64,000 nucleotides of DNA from Clostridiales bacterium (GCA_019419995.1 JAHZHZ010000001.1:40626-104625); one strand, 5' to 3'. Counted from the stretch's first letter, positions 7,295 to 15,969 are shown. The notes: generated by a model from the letters alone, not told the origin. Program-made: numbers and translations.

Positions 7295-9250
7295 TCAGTA
7301 GAGTTTGGCCCCTGCAGGGATACGGTCGTCCACCATCAGGCAGTGAAGCTTTTCCACACCCTCCTCGTGGTGAATCGCAGAGATGATCATCCCGCAGGAA
7401 TCAATGCCCATCATCTTGCGGGGCGGAAGATTGGTAATGGCAATGAGGGTCTTGCCCAGCAGTTCCTCAGGCTCATAAGTATCATGAATGCCGCTGAGAA
7501 TCACCCGGTCTACGCCGGAACCGTCGTCCAGAACAAATTTTAAAAGCTTTTTGCTCTTAGGTACGGCACTGCATTCCTTAACCTTAACTGCACGGAAGTC
7601 GGATTTTGAGAAGGTTTCAAAATCCACAAAATCCTGGAACAGCGGCTCAATTTCGACCTTAGAAAAGTCCGGCTTTTCCAGAGACACCTTTGCTTCAACC
7701 GCTTGCTGCTGTTCCGGCTTTGTCCGTTCTTCCCGTACAGGTAGTTCAGCTTTTTCCAGCGGTTTCATGGTGGGGAACAGCAGCACATCACGAATGGATG
7801 CGGAATCGGTCAAAAGCATTACCAGCCGGTCCACGCCAAAGCCCAGTCCACCCGTAGGGGGCATGCCGTACTCCAGTGCAGTGACAAAGTCATAATCCAC
7901 TTGTGCACGGCAATCGGGATCTACGGCCTTGCGTTCAGCTACTTGGCGCTCAAAGCGGCCCCGCTGATCGATGGGATCGTTTAATTCCGTAAACGCATTG
8001 CCAAATTCGGTGGCGTTGATAAAGTATTCAAAGCGCTCGGTGAAATCGGGATCATCGATTTTGCGCTTGGCCAGTGGGCTGATCTCCACTGGATAGTCGT
8101 AGATGAAGGTAGGCTGAATCAGTTTTTCTTCTACATAAGCATCGAAGAACTCTGCCAGGATGGCGCCCCGCGTGGGCTGTTCCGGCAATTCTACCTTGTG
8201 GGCCTTGGCGCAGGCAATGGCATCTTCATCGCTCTTCCAGTCGTAGTAGTCCACACCGCTATATTTTTTCACGGCTTCCACCATGGTCAGCCGCTCCCAA
8301 TGACCCAGATCAATCTGATGGCCCTGATAGGGAACTACAAGCGTGCCGCACACCTGCTGAGCGACGGTTTTCATCATTTCTTCTACCAGATCCATCATGC
8401 CGTGGAAATCGGTATATGCCTGATACAGTTCAATGGTGGTAAACTCCGGATTATGCCGGGTATCCATGCCCTCGTTGCGGAAGATACGGCCCACCTCATA
8501 TACCCGGTCCATGCCACCTACGATCAGGCGCTTCAGGTATAATTCTGTTTCGATGCGCAACACCATGTCCATGTTCAGCGTGTTGTGATGGGTATAAAAT
8601 GGACGTGCAGAGGCGCCGATTTCAAAGGGGGTCAGTATGGGCGTGTCCACCTCCAGAAAGCCCTTGCCATCCAGATAACTGCGCAGCGCCCTTAAAATAT
8701 TGCTGCGCCGCACAAAGGTTTCCTTTACGTCAGGATTGACGATCATGTCCAGATAGCGCTGGCGGTAGCGCGTATCAGTATCCTGTAAACCGTGGAACTT
8801 TTCCGGCAGGGGATGCAATGATTTGGTTAGCAGAGTGATCTCCCGGGCATGTACGCTCACTTCCCCGGTCTTGGTGGTAAATACAAAGCCCTTTACGCCG
8901 ATGATATCGCCGATATCGTAGTTTTTAAACTGCCGGTAGGCTTCTTCGCCCACATCGTCCCGACGCACATAAATCTGAATTCGACCCTGGCAGTCCAGCA
9001 AATGGGCAAAACTTGCCTTGCCCATGATGCGGCGGGTCATCATTCGCCCGGCAATGGAAACGTTCTTTTCCTCACCCTCTTGGTATTGAGAAATAATCTG
9101 GGCGGAGTGGTCACTGACATCATAGGAAGTTATGGCATAGGGATTCTGGTTAGATTCCATCAGTGCGGTCAGTTTTTCCATGCGGATGCGGTTCTGCTCG
9201 GACATTTCCTGGGAATTTAATTCGGGAGTATTCATCATTTCTTCTGCCAT
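7295..9250 (-). CDS. lysS: Lysyl-tRNA synthetase, class II, with C-terminal tRNA-binding domain
   Basis: Charges tRNA-Lys. Residues 1-500 are a standard class II LysS: an OB anticodon-binding domain (VSIAGRMMTRRIMGKASFAHLLD, about 44-66), motif 2 around VYEVGRIFRNEGMDTRHNPEFT, and motif 3 GMPPTGGLGFGVDRLVMLLT near residue 478. A linker rich in Glu and Lys (about 510-545) leads to a second OB domain of the Trbp111/MetRS-beta type (FSKSDFRAVKVKECSAVPKSKKL and ISAIHHEEG) up to residue 651. Ordinary bacterial LysS ends near residue 495-500, so this is a fusion. The ATG at 9250 has GGAGAG upstream. It lies 75 bases downstream of greA. Confidence 0.95.
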   Translation of the reverse strand: MAEEMMNTPELNSQEMSEQNRIRMEKLTALMESNQNPYAITSYDVSDHSAQIISQYQEGEEKNVSIAGRMMTRRIMGKASFAHLLDCQGRIQIYVRRDDVGEEAYRQFKNYDIGDIIGVKGFVFTTKTGEVSVHAREITLLTKSLHPLPEKFHGLQDTDTRYRQRYLDMIVNPDVKETFVRRSNILRALRSYLDGKGFLEVDTPILTPFEIGASARPFYTHHNTLNMDMVLRIETELYLKRLIVGGMDRVYEVGRIFRNEGMDTRHNPEFTTIELYQAYTDFHGMMDLVEEMMKTVAQQVCGTLVVPYQGHQIDLGHWERLTMVEAVKKYSGVDYYDWKSDEDAIACAKAHKVELPEQPTRGAILAEFFDAYVEEKLIQPTFIYDYPVEISPLAKRKIDDPDFTERFEYFINATEFGNAFTELNDPIDQRGRFERQVAERKAVDPDCRAQVDYDFVTALEYGMPPTGGLGFGVDRLVMLLTDSASIRDVLLFPTMKPLEKAELPVREERTKPEQQQAVEAKVSLEKPDFSKVEIEPLFQDFVDFETFSKSDFRAVKVKECSAVPKSKKLLKFVLDDGSGVDRVILSGIHDTYEPEELLGKTLIAITNLPPRKMMGIDSCGMIISAIHHEEGVEKLHCLMVDDRIPAGAKLY

Positions 9251-9279
9251 AGCCTTTGCTCTCCTTTATCCATATAAAT

Positions 9280-9307
9280 GGCCGGCGTGTGAAATGACAT
9301 GCCGGCC
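9280..9307 (-). terminator. Hairpin between greA and lysS
   Basis: 11-bp GC-rich stem (GGCCGGC core with one G-T pair) and a 6-base loop. The T-run on the minus strand is weak (ATTTATAT), so it may end only part of the greA transcripts before lysS. Confidence 0.5.
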
Positions 9308-9324
9308 GGTTTAAACGGGTGAAA

Positions 9325-9798
9325 TTAACGCTTGCGGATGTTGAGGATCTTCAAATGCACCTTGCCACCAGGCGTGGCAGCCTCCACGGTGTCGCCCTTG
9401 TGTGCACCGATGAGCGCTGCGCCAATGGGAGATTCATTGGAAATGAAAAGCTTCAGGGGATCAGCTTCTGTAAAACCTACAAGGGTGTATTCATCCTCTT
9501 CATTGTAGTCAAGATCCAGTACACGCACCACGTTTCCCAGGGAAACCACATCCGTAGATGCGGCCGTATCATCCACAAAGTTGGCCGTGCGAAGAATCTG
9601 TTCGATTTCTCCCATCCGCCCGTAGACCCGGGCCTCTTCCTTTTTAGCCGCGTCATATTCGGCATTTTCGCTCAGATCACCAAATCCCCGAGCTATTTGT
9701 ATCTCTTCGGCCACGCGCTTTTTTGCTTCTATCAGCTCGTCCAGCTCGGCCTCCAACTTTTTCTTGTCAGTAAGGGTTAATTCGCGGATTTCAGACAT
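9325..9798 (-). CDS. greA: Transcription elongation factor GreA
   Basis: Rescues backtracked RNA polymerase by promoting cleavage of the nascent transcript. At 157 residues it has the family length. Seen: an N-terminal coiled coil with the signature ARGFGDLSENAEYDAAKKEEA, where the acidic tip DLSEN carries the catalytic Asp and Glu, then a C-terminal FKBP-like domain ending ATPGGKVHLKIL. The ATG at 9798 has AGGAGG nine bases upstream; the longer open frame to 9921 overlaps the promoter and leader stem and is not coding. The greA-lysS order recurs in Clostridia. Control is likely through the promoter at 9893-9921 and possibly the leader stem. Confidence 0.95.
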   Translation of the reverse strand: MSEIRELTLTDKKKLEAELDELIEAKKRVAEEIQIARGFGDLSENAEYDAAKKEEARVYGRMGEIEQILRTANFVDDTAASTDVVSLGNVVRVLDLDYNEEDEYTLVGFTEADPLKLFISNESPIGAALIGAHKGDTVEAATPGGKVHLKILNIRKR

Positions 9799-9843
9799 GG
9801 TTTGTATCCTCCTGCACCGTGCAAGGTCAATGAAATTACGCAA

Positions 9844-9879
9844 ATAAACACTGCACAACACGTCCGATGCAGTGTTTAT
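9844..9879 (-). promoter_or_regulatory. Perfect 12-bp stem-loop in the greA leader
   Basis: ATAAACACTGCA and TGCAGTGTTTAT form a perfect 12-bp stem with a 12-base loop. It begins about seven bases after the likely transcription start and is followed by a short T-rich stretch, then 45 bases to the greA start. It could protect the 5' end or act as an early terminator. Confidence 0.55.
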
Positions 9880-9892
9880 CCCGATGGGGGAT

Positions 9893-9921
9893 ATTATACG
9901 CCCCCATGGAGAAATTGTCAA
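9893..9921 (-). promoter_or_regulatory. Consensus promoter of greA
   Basis: TTGACA, 17-base spacer, TATAAT on the minus strand: an exact sigma-A consensus with ideal spacing. Confidence 0.85.
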
Positions 9922-9963
9922 GCTCAGGAAATGGAATTTAATTTGTAGGCTGCGGGCGCCGAT

Positions 9964-9992
9964 TTGTGGGACTTGTACATAGCCAGGATAAT
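9964..9992 (+). promoter_or_regulatory. Probable promoter of the HPr-like gene
   Basis: TTGTGG, 17-base spacer, GATAAT, about 75 bases before the small ORF at 10067. Two mismatches in the -35 box. Confidence 0.4.
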
Positions 9993-10066
9993 CTTTACTC
10001 TCCCAGACGGCTGTTATCGCAGGAGACGGCTTAACATATTTGCCGAAAATTATTCGGAGGAATTAA

Positions 10067-10168
10067 ATGTCTGTAAAACTCATAAAAATACTTGAATCCT
10101 TGCACAATCCGAGTTATTCTATAGTTACAGAATTTTGCCCGGCGTGGCACATACTTAAAGGGGATTAA
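10067..10168 (+). CDS. Small ORF (33 residues) ahead of the HPr-like gene
   Basis: ATG preceded by CGGAGGAATTAA, as good a ribosome binding site as any in the window, and open for 34 codons to a TAA four bases before the next ATG. The product starts MSVKLIKILESLHNPSYS and ends HILKGD; no domain is recognised. The binding site of the HPr-like gene (AAAGGGGAT) lies inside its last codons, so translation may be coupled. It could be a real microprotein or a leader peptide controlling the next gene. No run of one amino acid points to classical attenuation. Confidence 0.5.
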   Translation: MSVKLIKILESLHNPSYSIVTEFCPAWHILKGD

Positions 10169-10172
10169 AAAC

Positions 10173-10403
10173 ATGAAAGCAGTTAACATCAAGCTCAGCT
10201 TGGCCGAAAACGTTAAGTACTTCGTGAACATTGCCAACAAGTACCCCTATGATCTCGATCTGCGCGTTGGCCGCCATGTGGTAGACGGTAAGTCCATTCT
10301 TGGCATTTTTAGCCTCGATCTTTCCAAGCCGATCACTTTGGAGGTCTATTCCGACCACTGCGATGATCTGATTGAGGAACTTAAGCCGTTTATTATCGGC
10401 TGA
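10173..10403 (+). CDS. HPr-like protein lacking the phosphorylatable histidine
   Basis: A 76-residue HPr-fold protein. The C-terminal two-thirds match HPr: VDGKSILGIFSLDLSKPITLEV, with Ser41 in the place of regulatory Ser46. The active-site block GLHARPA is missing: aligned by distance from the serine, the position of His15 is Leu10 in SLAENVKYF. It therefore cannot carry phosphate for sugar uptake in the normal way and resembles, in principle, the regulatory paralogue Crh. Similar His-less proteins recur in Clostridia without a defined job. It follows a small ORF and ends at a strong terminator. No PTS genes are nearby. Confidence 0.8.
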   Translation: MKAVNIKLSLAENVKYFVNIANKYPYDLDLRVGRHVVDGKSILGIFSLDLSKPITLEVYSDHCDDLIEELKPFIIG

Positions 10404-10425
10404 GTTGTCCTTATTAACGAAAGCA

Positions 10426-10458
10426 AACCCGAAAGCCTTGGCTTTCGGGTTTTATTTT
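10426..10458 (+). terminator. Strong terminator after the HPr-like gene
   Basis: AACCCGAAAGCC pairs with GGCTTTCGGGTT, followed by TTATTTTTTTT. Textbook intrinsic terminator. Confidence 0.92.
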
Positions 10459-10534
10459 TTTTATTCGGCGTTATAAACTGAAACAGATGCGCGCTTGCAG
10501 AAGAAGCGCGCATCCATTGTGATCCAATGATTCA

Positions 10535-11860
10535 TCAGTCGTTCGTTTCAGGCAATTCCAAGGTGACATTGAGATCTACGAATTCATAGCCGCCGCTCAC
10601 AACGAGTTCACCGGTGTTCTGGATACTCTCCTGGCTGGAAGAACTACCGTCATCGTTGCCGTAACCATAGCCGTGGCCGAAGCCGTAGCCGTAGTTGCCG
10701 AAGAAGTTGCCAAACATATCATTGTAATAATTATTATTGGTGCTGACCATCTGAGCGTTGTTGTAACGTACTACCGTAACTTTTACGGTGTCGCCAGCTT
10801 CATACTTGTCCAGGATGGAGGTCAGTTCGCGGAAACTGGTCACGCGCTCATCGTTGACTGCATAGATGAAGTCGTACTGCTGCAATCCAGCGGCTTCGGC
10901 TGCACTGCCTTCGTTGACGCCATAGATGCACACGCTGGCAGGAGCCAGATTGTTAGTGGGCTCACTGGGACCATCATAGTCCTTGACGGTGATGCCCAGC
11001 TGCGGACGGATTACTTCACCGTTTTCAATCAACTGCATTGCAATGGGGTAGGCCGTATCGATAGGAATGGCAAAGCCCAGGCCATCGAAGCTGACGGTGG
11101 AATATACGCTACCGGAATATTTCAGAGTATTGATACCTACCAGTTCGCCTTTGTAATTGAACAGGCCGCCGCCACTGTTGCCAGTGTTGATAGCTGCGTC
11201 ATGCTGAATGTAGTCTACACCACGGGTGGTATTGTCACTGTAGATGGTGCTGCGCTCCAGCGCGGAAACGATACCCTGCGTAACCGTATTGGCCAGTACC
11301 TCGCCGCCGGGATTGCCGATGGCTACTACTGTGCTGCCTACTACCAGTTCACTGGTGCTGCCGATGGTTACTGGAACCAGCTCATCTGCATATTCTTTAT
11401 CCACCTGCAGGACGGCCAGATCCAGAGAAGAATCGGAACCTACCAGACTGGCGGGGACTTTGTCGCCCGAAGGCATCAGGATCTGGTAACTGTCGCCACC
11501 TTCTATCACATGGTAGTTGGTTAGCACATATCCGCCTTCGGCGATCACCACGCCGCTACCCTGAGCGTACATGGTATCTTCAACCTTATCGGTGGCACGA
11601 TCCCAGGTCTGCTTGTTATTGATCACACCCACCACAGAATTGGCGTTTACACTGGCAACATAGGCTGCGGGGCTGGGATCAGAAGCAGGCTGCTGAACCG
11701 TCGTAGAGGCTTGAGCTGCTTCTTCTGCCTGCGCCCTGGAATTGGCGCTAAGTGCCGTTCCCACATTAATGCCGCACAGGGCAATCATGCAGGCCAAACC
11801 CATGCTGGCCAACCACAAAAAACTGCGCTTTGTGCTGTGCTTCTTCGCAGTGTTTTTCAT
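10535..11860 (-). CDS. HtrA/DegP-type serine protease with one PDZ domain
   Basis: An envelope quality-control protease. Residues 14-36 are a membrane anchor or signal segment, followed by a low-complexity linker of Ala, Gln and Thr. The trypsin-like domain carries the triad His in LTNYHVIEGG (about 120), Asp in DSSLDLAVLQVD (about 150) and Ser in NTGNSGGGLFN (about 228). A PDZ domain follows (about 295-370, with VNEGSAAEAAGLQQYDFIYAVN). The tail (about 375-415) is rich in Asn, Tyr and Gly (NYGYGFGHGYGYG), which is unusual for HtrA. The ATG at 11860 has GGGAGA upstream and a consensus-like promoter lies behind it. The gene stands alone. Confidence 0.9.
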   Translation of the reverse strand: MKNTAKKHSTKRSFLWLASMGLACMIALCGINVGTALSANSRAQAEEAAQASTTVQQPASDPSPAAYVASVNANSVVGVINNKQTWDRATDKVEDTMYAQGSGVVIAEGGYVLTNYHVIEGGDSYQILMPSGDKVPASLVGSDSSLDLAVLQVDKEYADELVPVTIGSTSELVVGSTVVAIGNPGGEVLANTVTQGIVSALERSTIYSDNTTRGVDYIQHDAAINTGNSGGGLFNYKGELVGINTLKYSGSVYSTVSFDGLGFAIPIDTAYPIAMQLIENGEVIRPQLGITVKDYDGPSEPTNNLAPASVCIYGVNEGSAAEAAGLQQYDFIYAVNDERVTSFRELTSILDKYEAGDTVKVTVVRYNNAQMVSTNNNYYNDMFGNFFGNYGYGFGHGYGYGNDDGSSSSQESIQNTGELVVSGGYEFVDLNVTLELPETND

Positions 11861-11932
11861 ATTTCATATCTCCCTTCGTCGATTTATAGCTTGTGTTTCT
11901 GTCCCGGAAGCTCTCTTTCCGTTGACGCAATT

Positions 11933-11961
11933 ATTATAATTCTGTAGTCAGGGAAAGTCAA
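11933..11961 (-). promoter_or_regulatory. Promoter of the HtrA-type gene
   Basis: TTGACT, 17-base spacer, TATAAT on the minus strand, about 70 bases before the start codon. Confidence 0.75.
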
Positions 11962-12086
11962 TGAACAAAGATGCGGTAATTTATGAACGAACTGTAACTC
12001 TTTTTTTGGTCATATTTTGTGGCATAAGAGCGTCAGTTGAATGGAAAAATATGGCAAAAAAGCCGCGTGAAATTGTCCAAAATCTG

Positions 12087-12120
12087 CTGAGAGCAGGGAA
12101 TCTATTTCCCCTGCTCTCAG
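12087..12120 (-). terminator. Terminator after the DUF378 gene
   Basis: 14-bp stem CTGAGAGCAGGGAA paired with the complementary arm 12106-12120 and a 5-base loop, eight bases past the DUF378 stop; the minus-strand tail is CAGATTTTGG. Confidence 0.75.
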
Positions 12121-12128
12121 TGATGTGC

Positions 12129-12350
12129 TTAGCTGCGCGCCGTAGCGTGCTCCTCATCCGGAGTCCGTTCACGGAACAGTAGAGAGATACACCACAATCC
12201 GGCGATGCCGACGATGGTGTAGATAATGCGGCTGATTACTGCTCCCTGTCCCCCGCAGATGTAGGCGACCAGGTCGAACTGAAACAGTCCTACCAGCAGC
12301 CAGTTGATGGCACCGATGATGGTCAAAATCAGTGAAGTGCGATCCAACAT
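12129..12350 (-). CDS. DUF378 family small membrane protein
   Basis: A 73-residue protein with two membrane helices. Seen: the DUF378 hallmarks AINWLLVGLFQFDLVAYICGG and SRIIYTIVGIAGLWCISLLF, then a short charged tail. The ATG at 12350 is chosen because GGAGG lies eight bases upstream; the ATG at 12356 would be only two bases from it. Function of the family is unknown. It is divergent from spoIIE and has its own terminator. Confidence 0.82.
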   Translation of the reverse strand: MLDRTSLILTIIGAINWLLVGLFQFDLVAYICGGQGAVISRIIYTIVGIAGLWCISLLFRERTPDEEHATARS

Positions 12351-12562
12351 AATCATTTCCTCCTTTTATATCCTGCGGTTTGTCCGCATGATGCACTCAT
12401 TGTTGCCAGAAATTCGCAGATTATGCGATGCCGAGGAAAGATTTTTTATGCCAAGAAAGATCCTGAGTACATTCTGCACCATTTTTCCATCAGAAATTGT
12501 TCTTCTACCTGTCTGGAGAACATAGATAATTCCACTTCGATCCGCGAAGGAGGTCATTACCT

Positions 12563-14872
12563 ATGTTGCGTGCCCTTCATTGGGAAAAGAGTGCGAGCGT
12601 TGCTACCCGTGCGGTGGCGCTTCTGGAAAGTCTTTGGAGGCCGGTAACGCTTGCGGCAATGATGTTTTTCTGCATGCGTGCCGAGCTGCTGCTGAGGACA
12701 TCTCCATTGGCGGTTGCGCTGCTTGCAGCGGGACTAGCTTCATCTCAGAGTGCAGCTGCCCTCGTGGCTGGTTGTCTGCTGGGAATGTTCCGCTTGCCCC
12801 TGCAGGAGATTTCCCTGCTACCGGCGGTAAGCTGCGCGATTCTGTTGGCTGTGGAATTGTTGATGAGTTTTTTTCCTTGGCGTTGGACTCAGGAGGTTCG
12901 CGTATCGCTGTTGGCAGGTTTTTCCACATTGTTGCCGCCCCTGATTCAGGCTGGCGGAGACTGGCTGCTCTCCGCGCAGGCCTTGGCTTGCGCGGCACTG
13001 GCTGCGGCAGGCGCACCCTTTCTGATGGCAGTACTTCAGCTCCGGCCAGGGCGCACTCGCCTGCTGATCGAGGAAAAGGCGGGCATTGCCCTGTTGGCTT
13101 CAGCTGCACTTGCCGGCATGTACACACTCTTGCCACCTATCTCGGAAATTGCCGCCTTTTTAATTGTGCTGATGGTTTCCAGCCTGGGCGCCGGATCAGG
13201 TGTGCTGGCGGGGCTTGCGCTGATTGCTGGTGGCGCAGGCCTGCCTAAACTGGGCGCCTTGGCGTTATGCGCGCTTGCATCTAGCTGCCGCCTGTGGACC
13301 AAAAACTGGCAGCGGGCACTTGCCCTGTTTTTTGCAGCGGCTCTCAGCTGGCTGTTTGCGGGGGATCAAAGCCTTTCGCCTCTGTGGGCACTGGGGGCAT
13401 CAGGAATCTATTTGCTGTTGCCGAGGCGTGTGGAACGATGTATTAACGATTTACTGTCTCCATCCCAGCCGGAGACGTGTGATCCAGCGCAGTTGGCTAG
13501 AGATTTAAGTGCCGATGCCCGGCGGCGGCTGATGGCCCTGGGCGATGCCTTTGATGAAATGGCTGAAGGTTGTGCATCACCCACAGAAGTTCCAGATGAA
13601 CAGGCGTTGATTTGTGAAATGCGCAGCCGACTTTGCTCCGGTTGTGCTGGCTATGAAGAATGCTGGGCAGGCGCGGACAATCGGGCTGTGCGATTGCTCT
13701 GTCAATTGATTTCCGATGCGCTGGATCGAGTGGACGCACCGCCAGGAATGCGGGTACTATATTCTGACGGCGAAATTCCCCCGGATATCCTGCGTATTTG
13801 CCGAAGAGGGCGCATGATTCCTGATCGTCTGGGACTGTTGCTGAGGGATTTTGGGGAAAAGAGACGCTCAGAAATCAAGCGATGTGCCACCGGTCAGCTG
13901 ATGTCTGTACAATTCATGCAGGCTCGGGAGATTCTCTATAATTTGGCTCAACGCCAGCAGATTCCGGTAGATTTCGAAGGAGTGCGTCTGGATCAGCTTC
14001 GGGCCTCGCTGGAGGCAGAGGGACTGGGTAGCTGTCGAGTGTTTTTCAGTGGCGTGGAGCATCGCCAGATTCACCTGTCCCGTCCTGCTGCACCATGGAC
14101 CCGGGAGGAAATCCGCCGAGCGGGAGCGGCGTTGGGGCGAGCATGCGGCGGTCGTTTTTCTCCTCAGATTAGCGGTGAAAGTCTGTGTTTTACCCAGTAT
14201 CCCCGATACTGCGTGGAAACTGGGACAAACTGTCAATCCGGTGTGGCTGGACAGGTGTGTGGAGACAGTCATCTGGTGCGCATGCTTTCCCCTTCGAAAC
14301 TGGTACTTCTGTTATCGGACGGCATGGGCTTGGGAGAAACTGCGGCCGGGGAAAGCATGGAGACATTGCGCTTGCTCTGGCGTTTTCTGGAGGCTGGGAT
14401 CTCCCGGCCGCTGGCCCTGGAGACAGTAAATCAGCAGATGCTGATGCGCAGCGGAGAAGAGATATTTGCCACGCTGGATCTATGCGTCTTGGATCTTAAT
14501 ACAGGTGTGGCAGAATTTACCAAATTAGCTGCATGCAGAACGCTGATTCTTCGTGGAGATGAGATTTTGCCTGTGGAGGGTGGGCATTTGCCTTTGGGCA
14601 TATTGGAACGGGTACAGCCTGCGGTCAGCAGGGTGAGGCTTCGCCCGGGGGATTTGTTGGTGATGGGTTCCGATGGCGTAATGGAGGCGGGAGATATGCT
14701 GATGATTGAACATCTGGCTCGTTCCTGTGCCGATATGTCTCCGGAACAGATGGCAGAACATTTGGTCCGGGAGGCTGGTTTGCGCCGGGGTACCGGCCGG
14801 GCCGACGATCTTACCTGTATCTGTGCGCGCATGGAGGATGCCCATCGGGCCCACAGTGCTCAGGCAGGGTAA
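12563..14872 (+). CDS. spoIIE: Stage II sporulation protein E
   Basis: The membrane-bound PP2C-type phosphatase that dephosphorylates SpoIIAA-P to release sigma-F in the forespore. At 769 residues it is near the usual 800-830. Seen: about eight to ten hydrophobic segments in residues 25-290, a central region (about 300-560) with the Cys-containing stretch RLCSGCAGYEECW, and a C-terminal phosphatase domain with LLLSDGMGLGETAAGES near residue 590 and GDLLVMGSDGVMEAGD near residue 700, carrying metal-binding Asp residues. The ATG at 12563 follows AAGGAGG. It stands alone and is strong evidence that the organism can form endospores. No clear Spo0A box was found upstream. Confidence 0.93.
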   Translation: MLRALHWEKSASVATRAVALLESLWRPVTLAAMMFFCMRAELLLRTSPLAVALLAAGLASSQSAAALVAGCLLGMFRLPLQEISLLPAVSCAILLAVELLMSFFPWRWTQEVRVSLLAGFSTLLPPLIQAGGDWLLSAQALACAALAAAGAPFLMAVLQLRPGRTRLLIEEKAGIALLASAALAGMYTLLPPISEIAAFLIVLMVSSLGAGSGVLAGLALIAGGAGLPKLGALALCALASSCRLWTKNWQRALALFFAAALSWLFAGDQSLSPLWALGASGIYLLLPRRVERCINDLLSPSQPETCDPAQLARDLSADARRRLMALGDAFDEMAEGCASPTEVPDEQALICEMRSRLCSGCAGYEECWAGADNRAVRLLCQLISDALDRVDAPPGMRVLYSDGEIPPDILRICRRGRMIPDRLGLLLRDFGEKRRSEIKRCATGQLMSVQFMQAREILYNLAQRQQIPVDFEGVRLDQLRASLEAEGLGSCRVFFSGVEHRQIHLSRPAAPWTREEIRRAGAALGRACGGRFSPQISGESLCFTQYPRYCVETGTNCQSGVAGQVCGDSHLVRMLSPSKLVLLLSDGMGLGETAAGESMETLRLLWRFLEAGISRPLALETVNQQMLMRSGEEIFATLDLCVLDLNTGVAEFTKLAACRTLILRGDEILPVEGGHLPLGILERVQPAVSRVRLRPGDLLVMGSDGVMEAGDMLMIEHLARSCADMSPEQMAEHLVREAGLRRGTGRADDLTCICARMEDAHRAHSAQAG

Positions 14873-14884
14873 TCTTCAGACAAA

Positions 14885-14918
14885 AAAAGCACCTGCGTCG
14901 GATAGACGGGGTGCTTTT
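14885..14918 (+). terminator. Terminator after spoIIE
   Basis: AAAAGCACC pairs with GGTGCTTTT, with an inner CGTC/GACG pairing, 12 bases past the spoIIE stop. Confidence 0.8.
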
Positions 14919-15039
14919 GAATTGTTACATGGTTCCACAATATTAATTAAAAGCTTTTTTGGCAAGGATGCGATCGAATTTTTCTGCTCTTCAAAGTTCG
15001 ATATCCATCATTAAGGGCCAGGGTCCTTGCCCCTTTGAT

Positions 15040-15969
15040 TCATTTCTCGGATAGTATTTCTTTAGAGTCCTCAAGTCTAACTCGATCTGTTTCGGAATTA
15101 TACCAACGCTGACGATAGGCGCTGGGAGTAATACCCTCATAGCGCTTAAATAGGGAAATGAAATGACCGATGTTGTTGATGCCTACATCCAGCGAAATCT
15201 GACTGATGGAATTGGAGGAAGTGCGCAGCAATTGTTTGGCTCGGGTCAGTCGCGTGTGGATAAGGTACTCGTTAGGGGAGAGGCCGATACTGCGCTTAAA
15301 CAGCTTTTGTAGATAGAACTTGTTGATGGAAAGGGAGTGGGCCAGATCATCCAGGGTGATGCGTTCTGCATAGTGGAGATTGATGTAGCTGCGTGCATCC
15401 ATTACATAGCCCGGAAGACGGCTGCCGCTGCTTTTGCCCGCAGCCTGAATGCAGTGGGACATTAGTTGGGTAAGCATGGCAGAGGCCTGCACATCATCCT
15501 GAAGGATGCTGTTACCCTCCTGGTAGAGCTTCAGCAAAGTTTCCAGTGTTCCCCGAATGGCGATATCCGAATCCGGATGCACCACGCAGCGGCCCTCATT
15601 CTGATTGAGAAACAGACGATAGTAAGCACCGCAGGAAGCGCCGCTGAAGTGTACCCAAAGTACCCACCAGTTGCCTGTTTCGGAAGTACAATAGTATTGA
15701 TGCTTCATACAGTCAATCCAGAACAGATCGCCCTGCCGGATGCTGTAACGCTGGCCCTCATAGTCCAGCGTGCCTTCGCCACCCAGACACAGCTTGATCA
15801 GGTAGGAAGGTAAGAATTCTCGATCCGTATAGTACCCTGGACCACAGCGAAAATCGCCCATTTCCTGCACGAAGGGGATGACATCTCGGACAGCCTGAGC
15901 GGGGGTTACCGTAAGCCATACGGAATCTGGCGTGAGGTCAAGATTAAAACTGATTCGAATCTGCGGCAC
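15040..15969 (-). CDS. AraC-family transcriptional regulator
   Basis: A 309-residue regulator. Residues about 30-130 form an AraC-type cupin ligand domain (GEGTLDYEGQRYSIRQGDLFWIDC), and the last 110 hold two helix-turn-helix motifs: ITLDDLAHSLSINKFYLQKLFKRSIGLSPNEYL and SISQISLDVGINNIGHFISLFKRYEGITPSAYRQ. The start is GTG at 15969 with GGGGAG seven bases upstream. It is divergent from the sugar ABC transporter and is the obvious candidate to control it in response to the imported sugar. Confidence 0.9.
   Translation of the reverse strand: MPQIRISFNLDLTPDSVWLTVTPAQAVRDVIPFVQEMGDFRCGPGYYTDREFLPSYLIKLCLGGEGTLDYEGQRYSIRQGDLFWIDCMKHQYYCTSETGNWWVLWVHFSGASCGAYYRLFLNQNEGRCVVHPDSDIAIRGTLETLLKLYQEGNSILQDDVQASAMLTQLMSHCIQAAGKSSGSRLPGYVMDARSYINLHYAERITLDDLAHSLSINKFYLQKLFKRSIGLSPNEYLIHTRLTRAKQLLRTSSNSISQISLDVGINNIGHFISLFKRYEGITPSAYRQRWYNSETDRVRLEDSKEILSEK

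Noticed and set aside
13036..14854. Long minus-strand and other-frame ORFs within spoIIE
   Set aside because: Shadow frames of a GC-richer coding gene, without ribosome binding sites or families.
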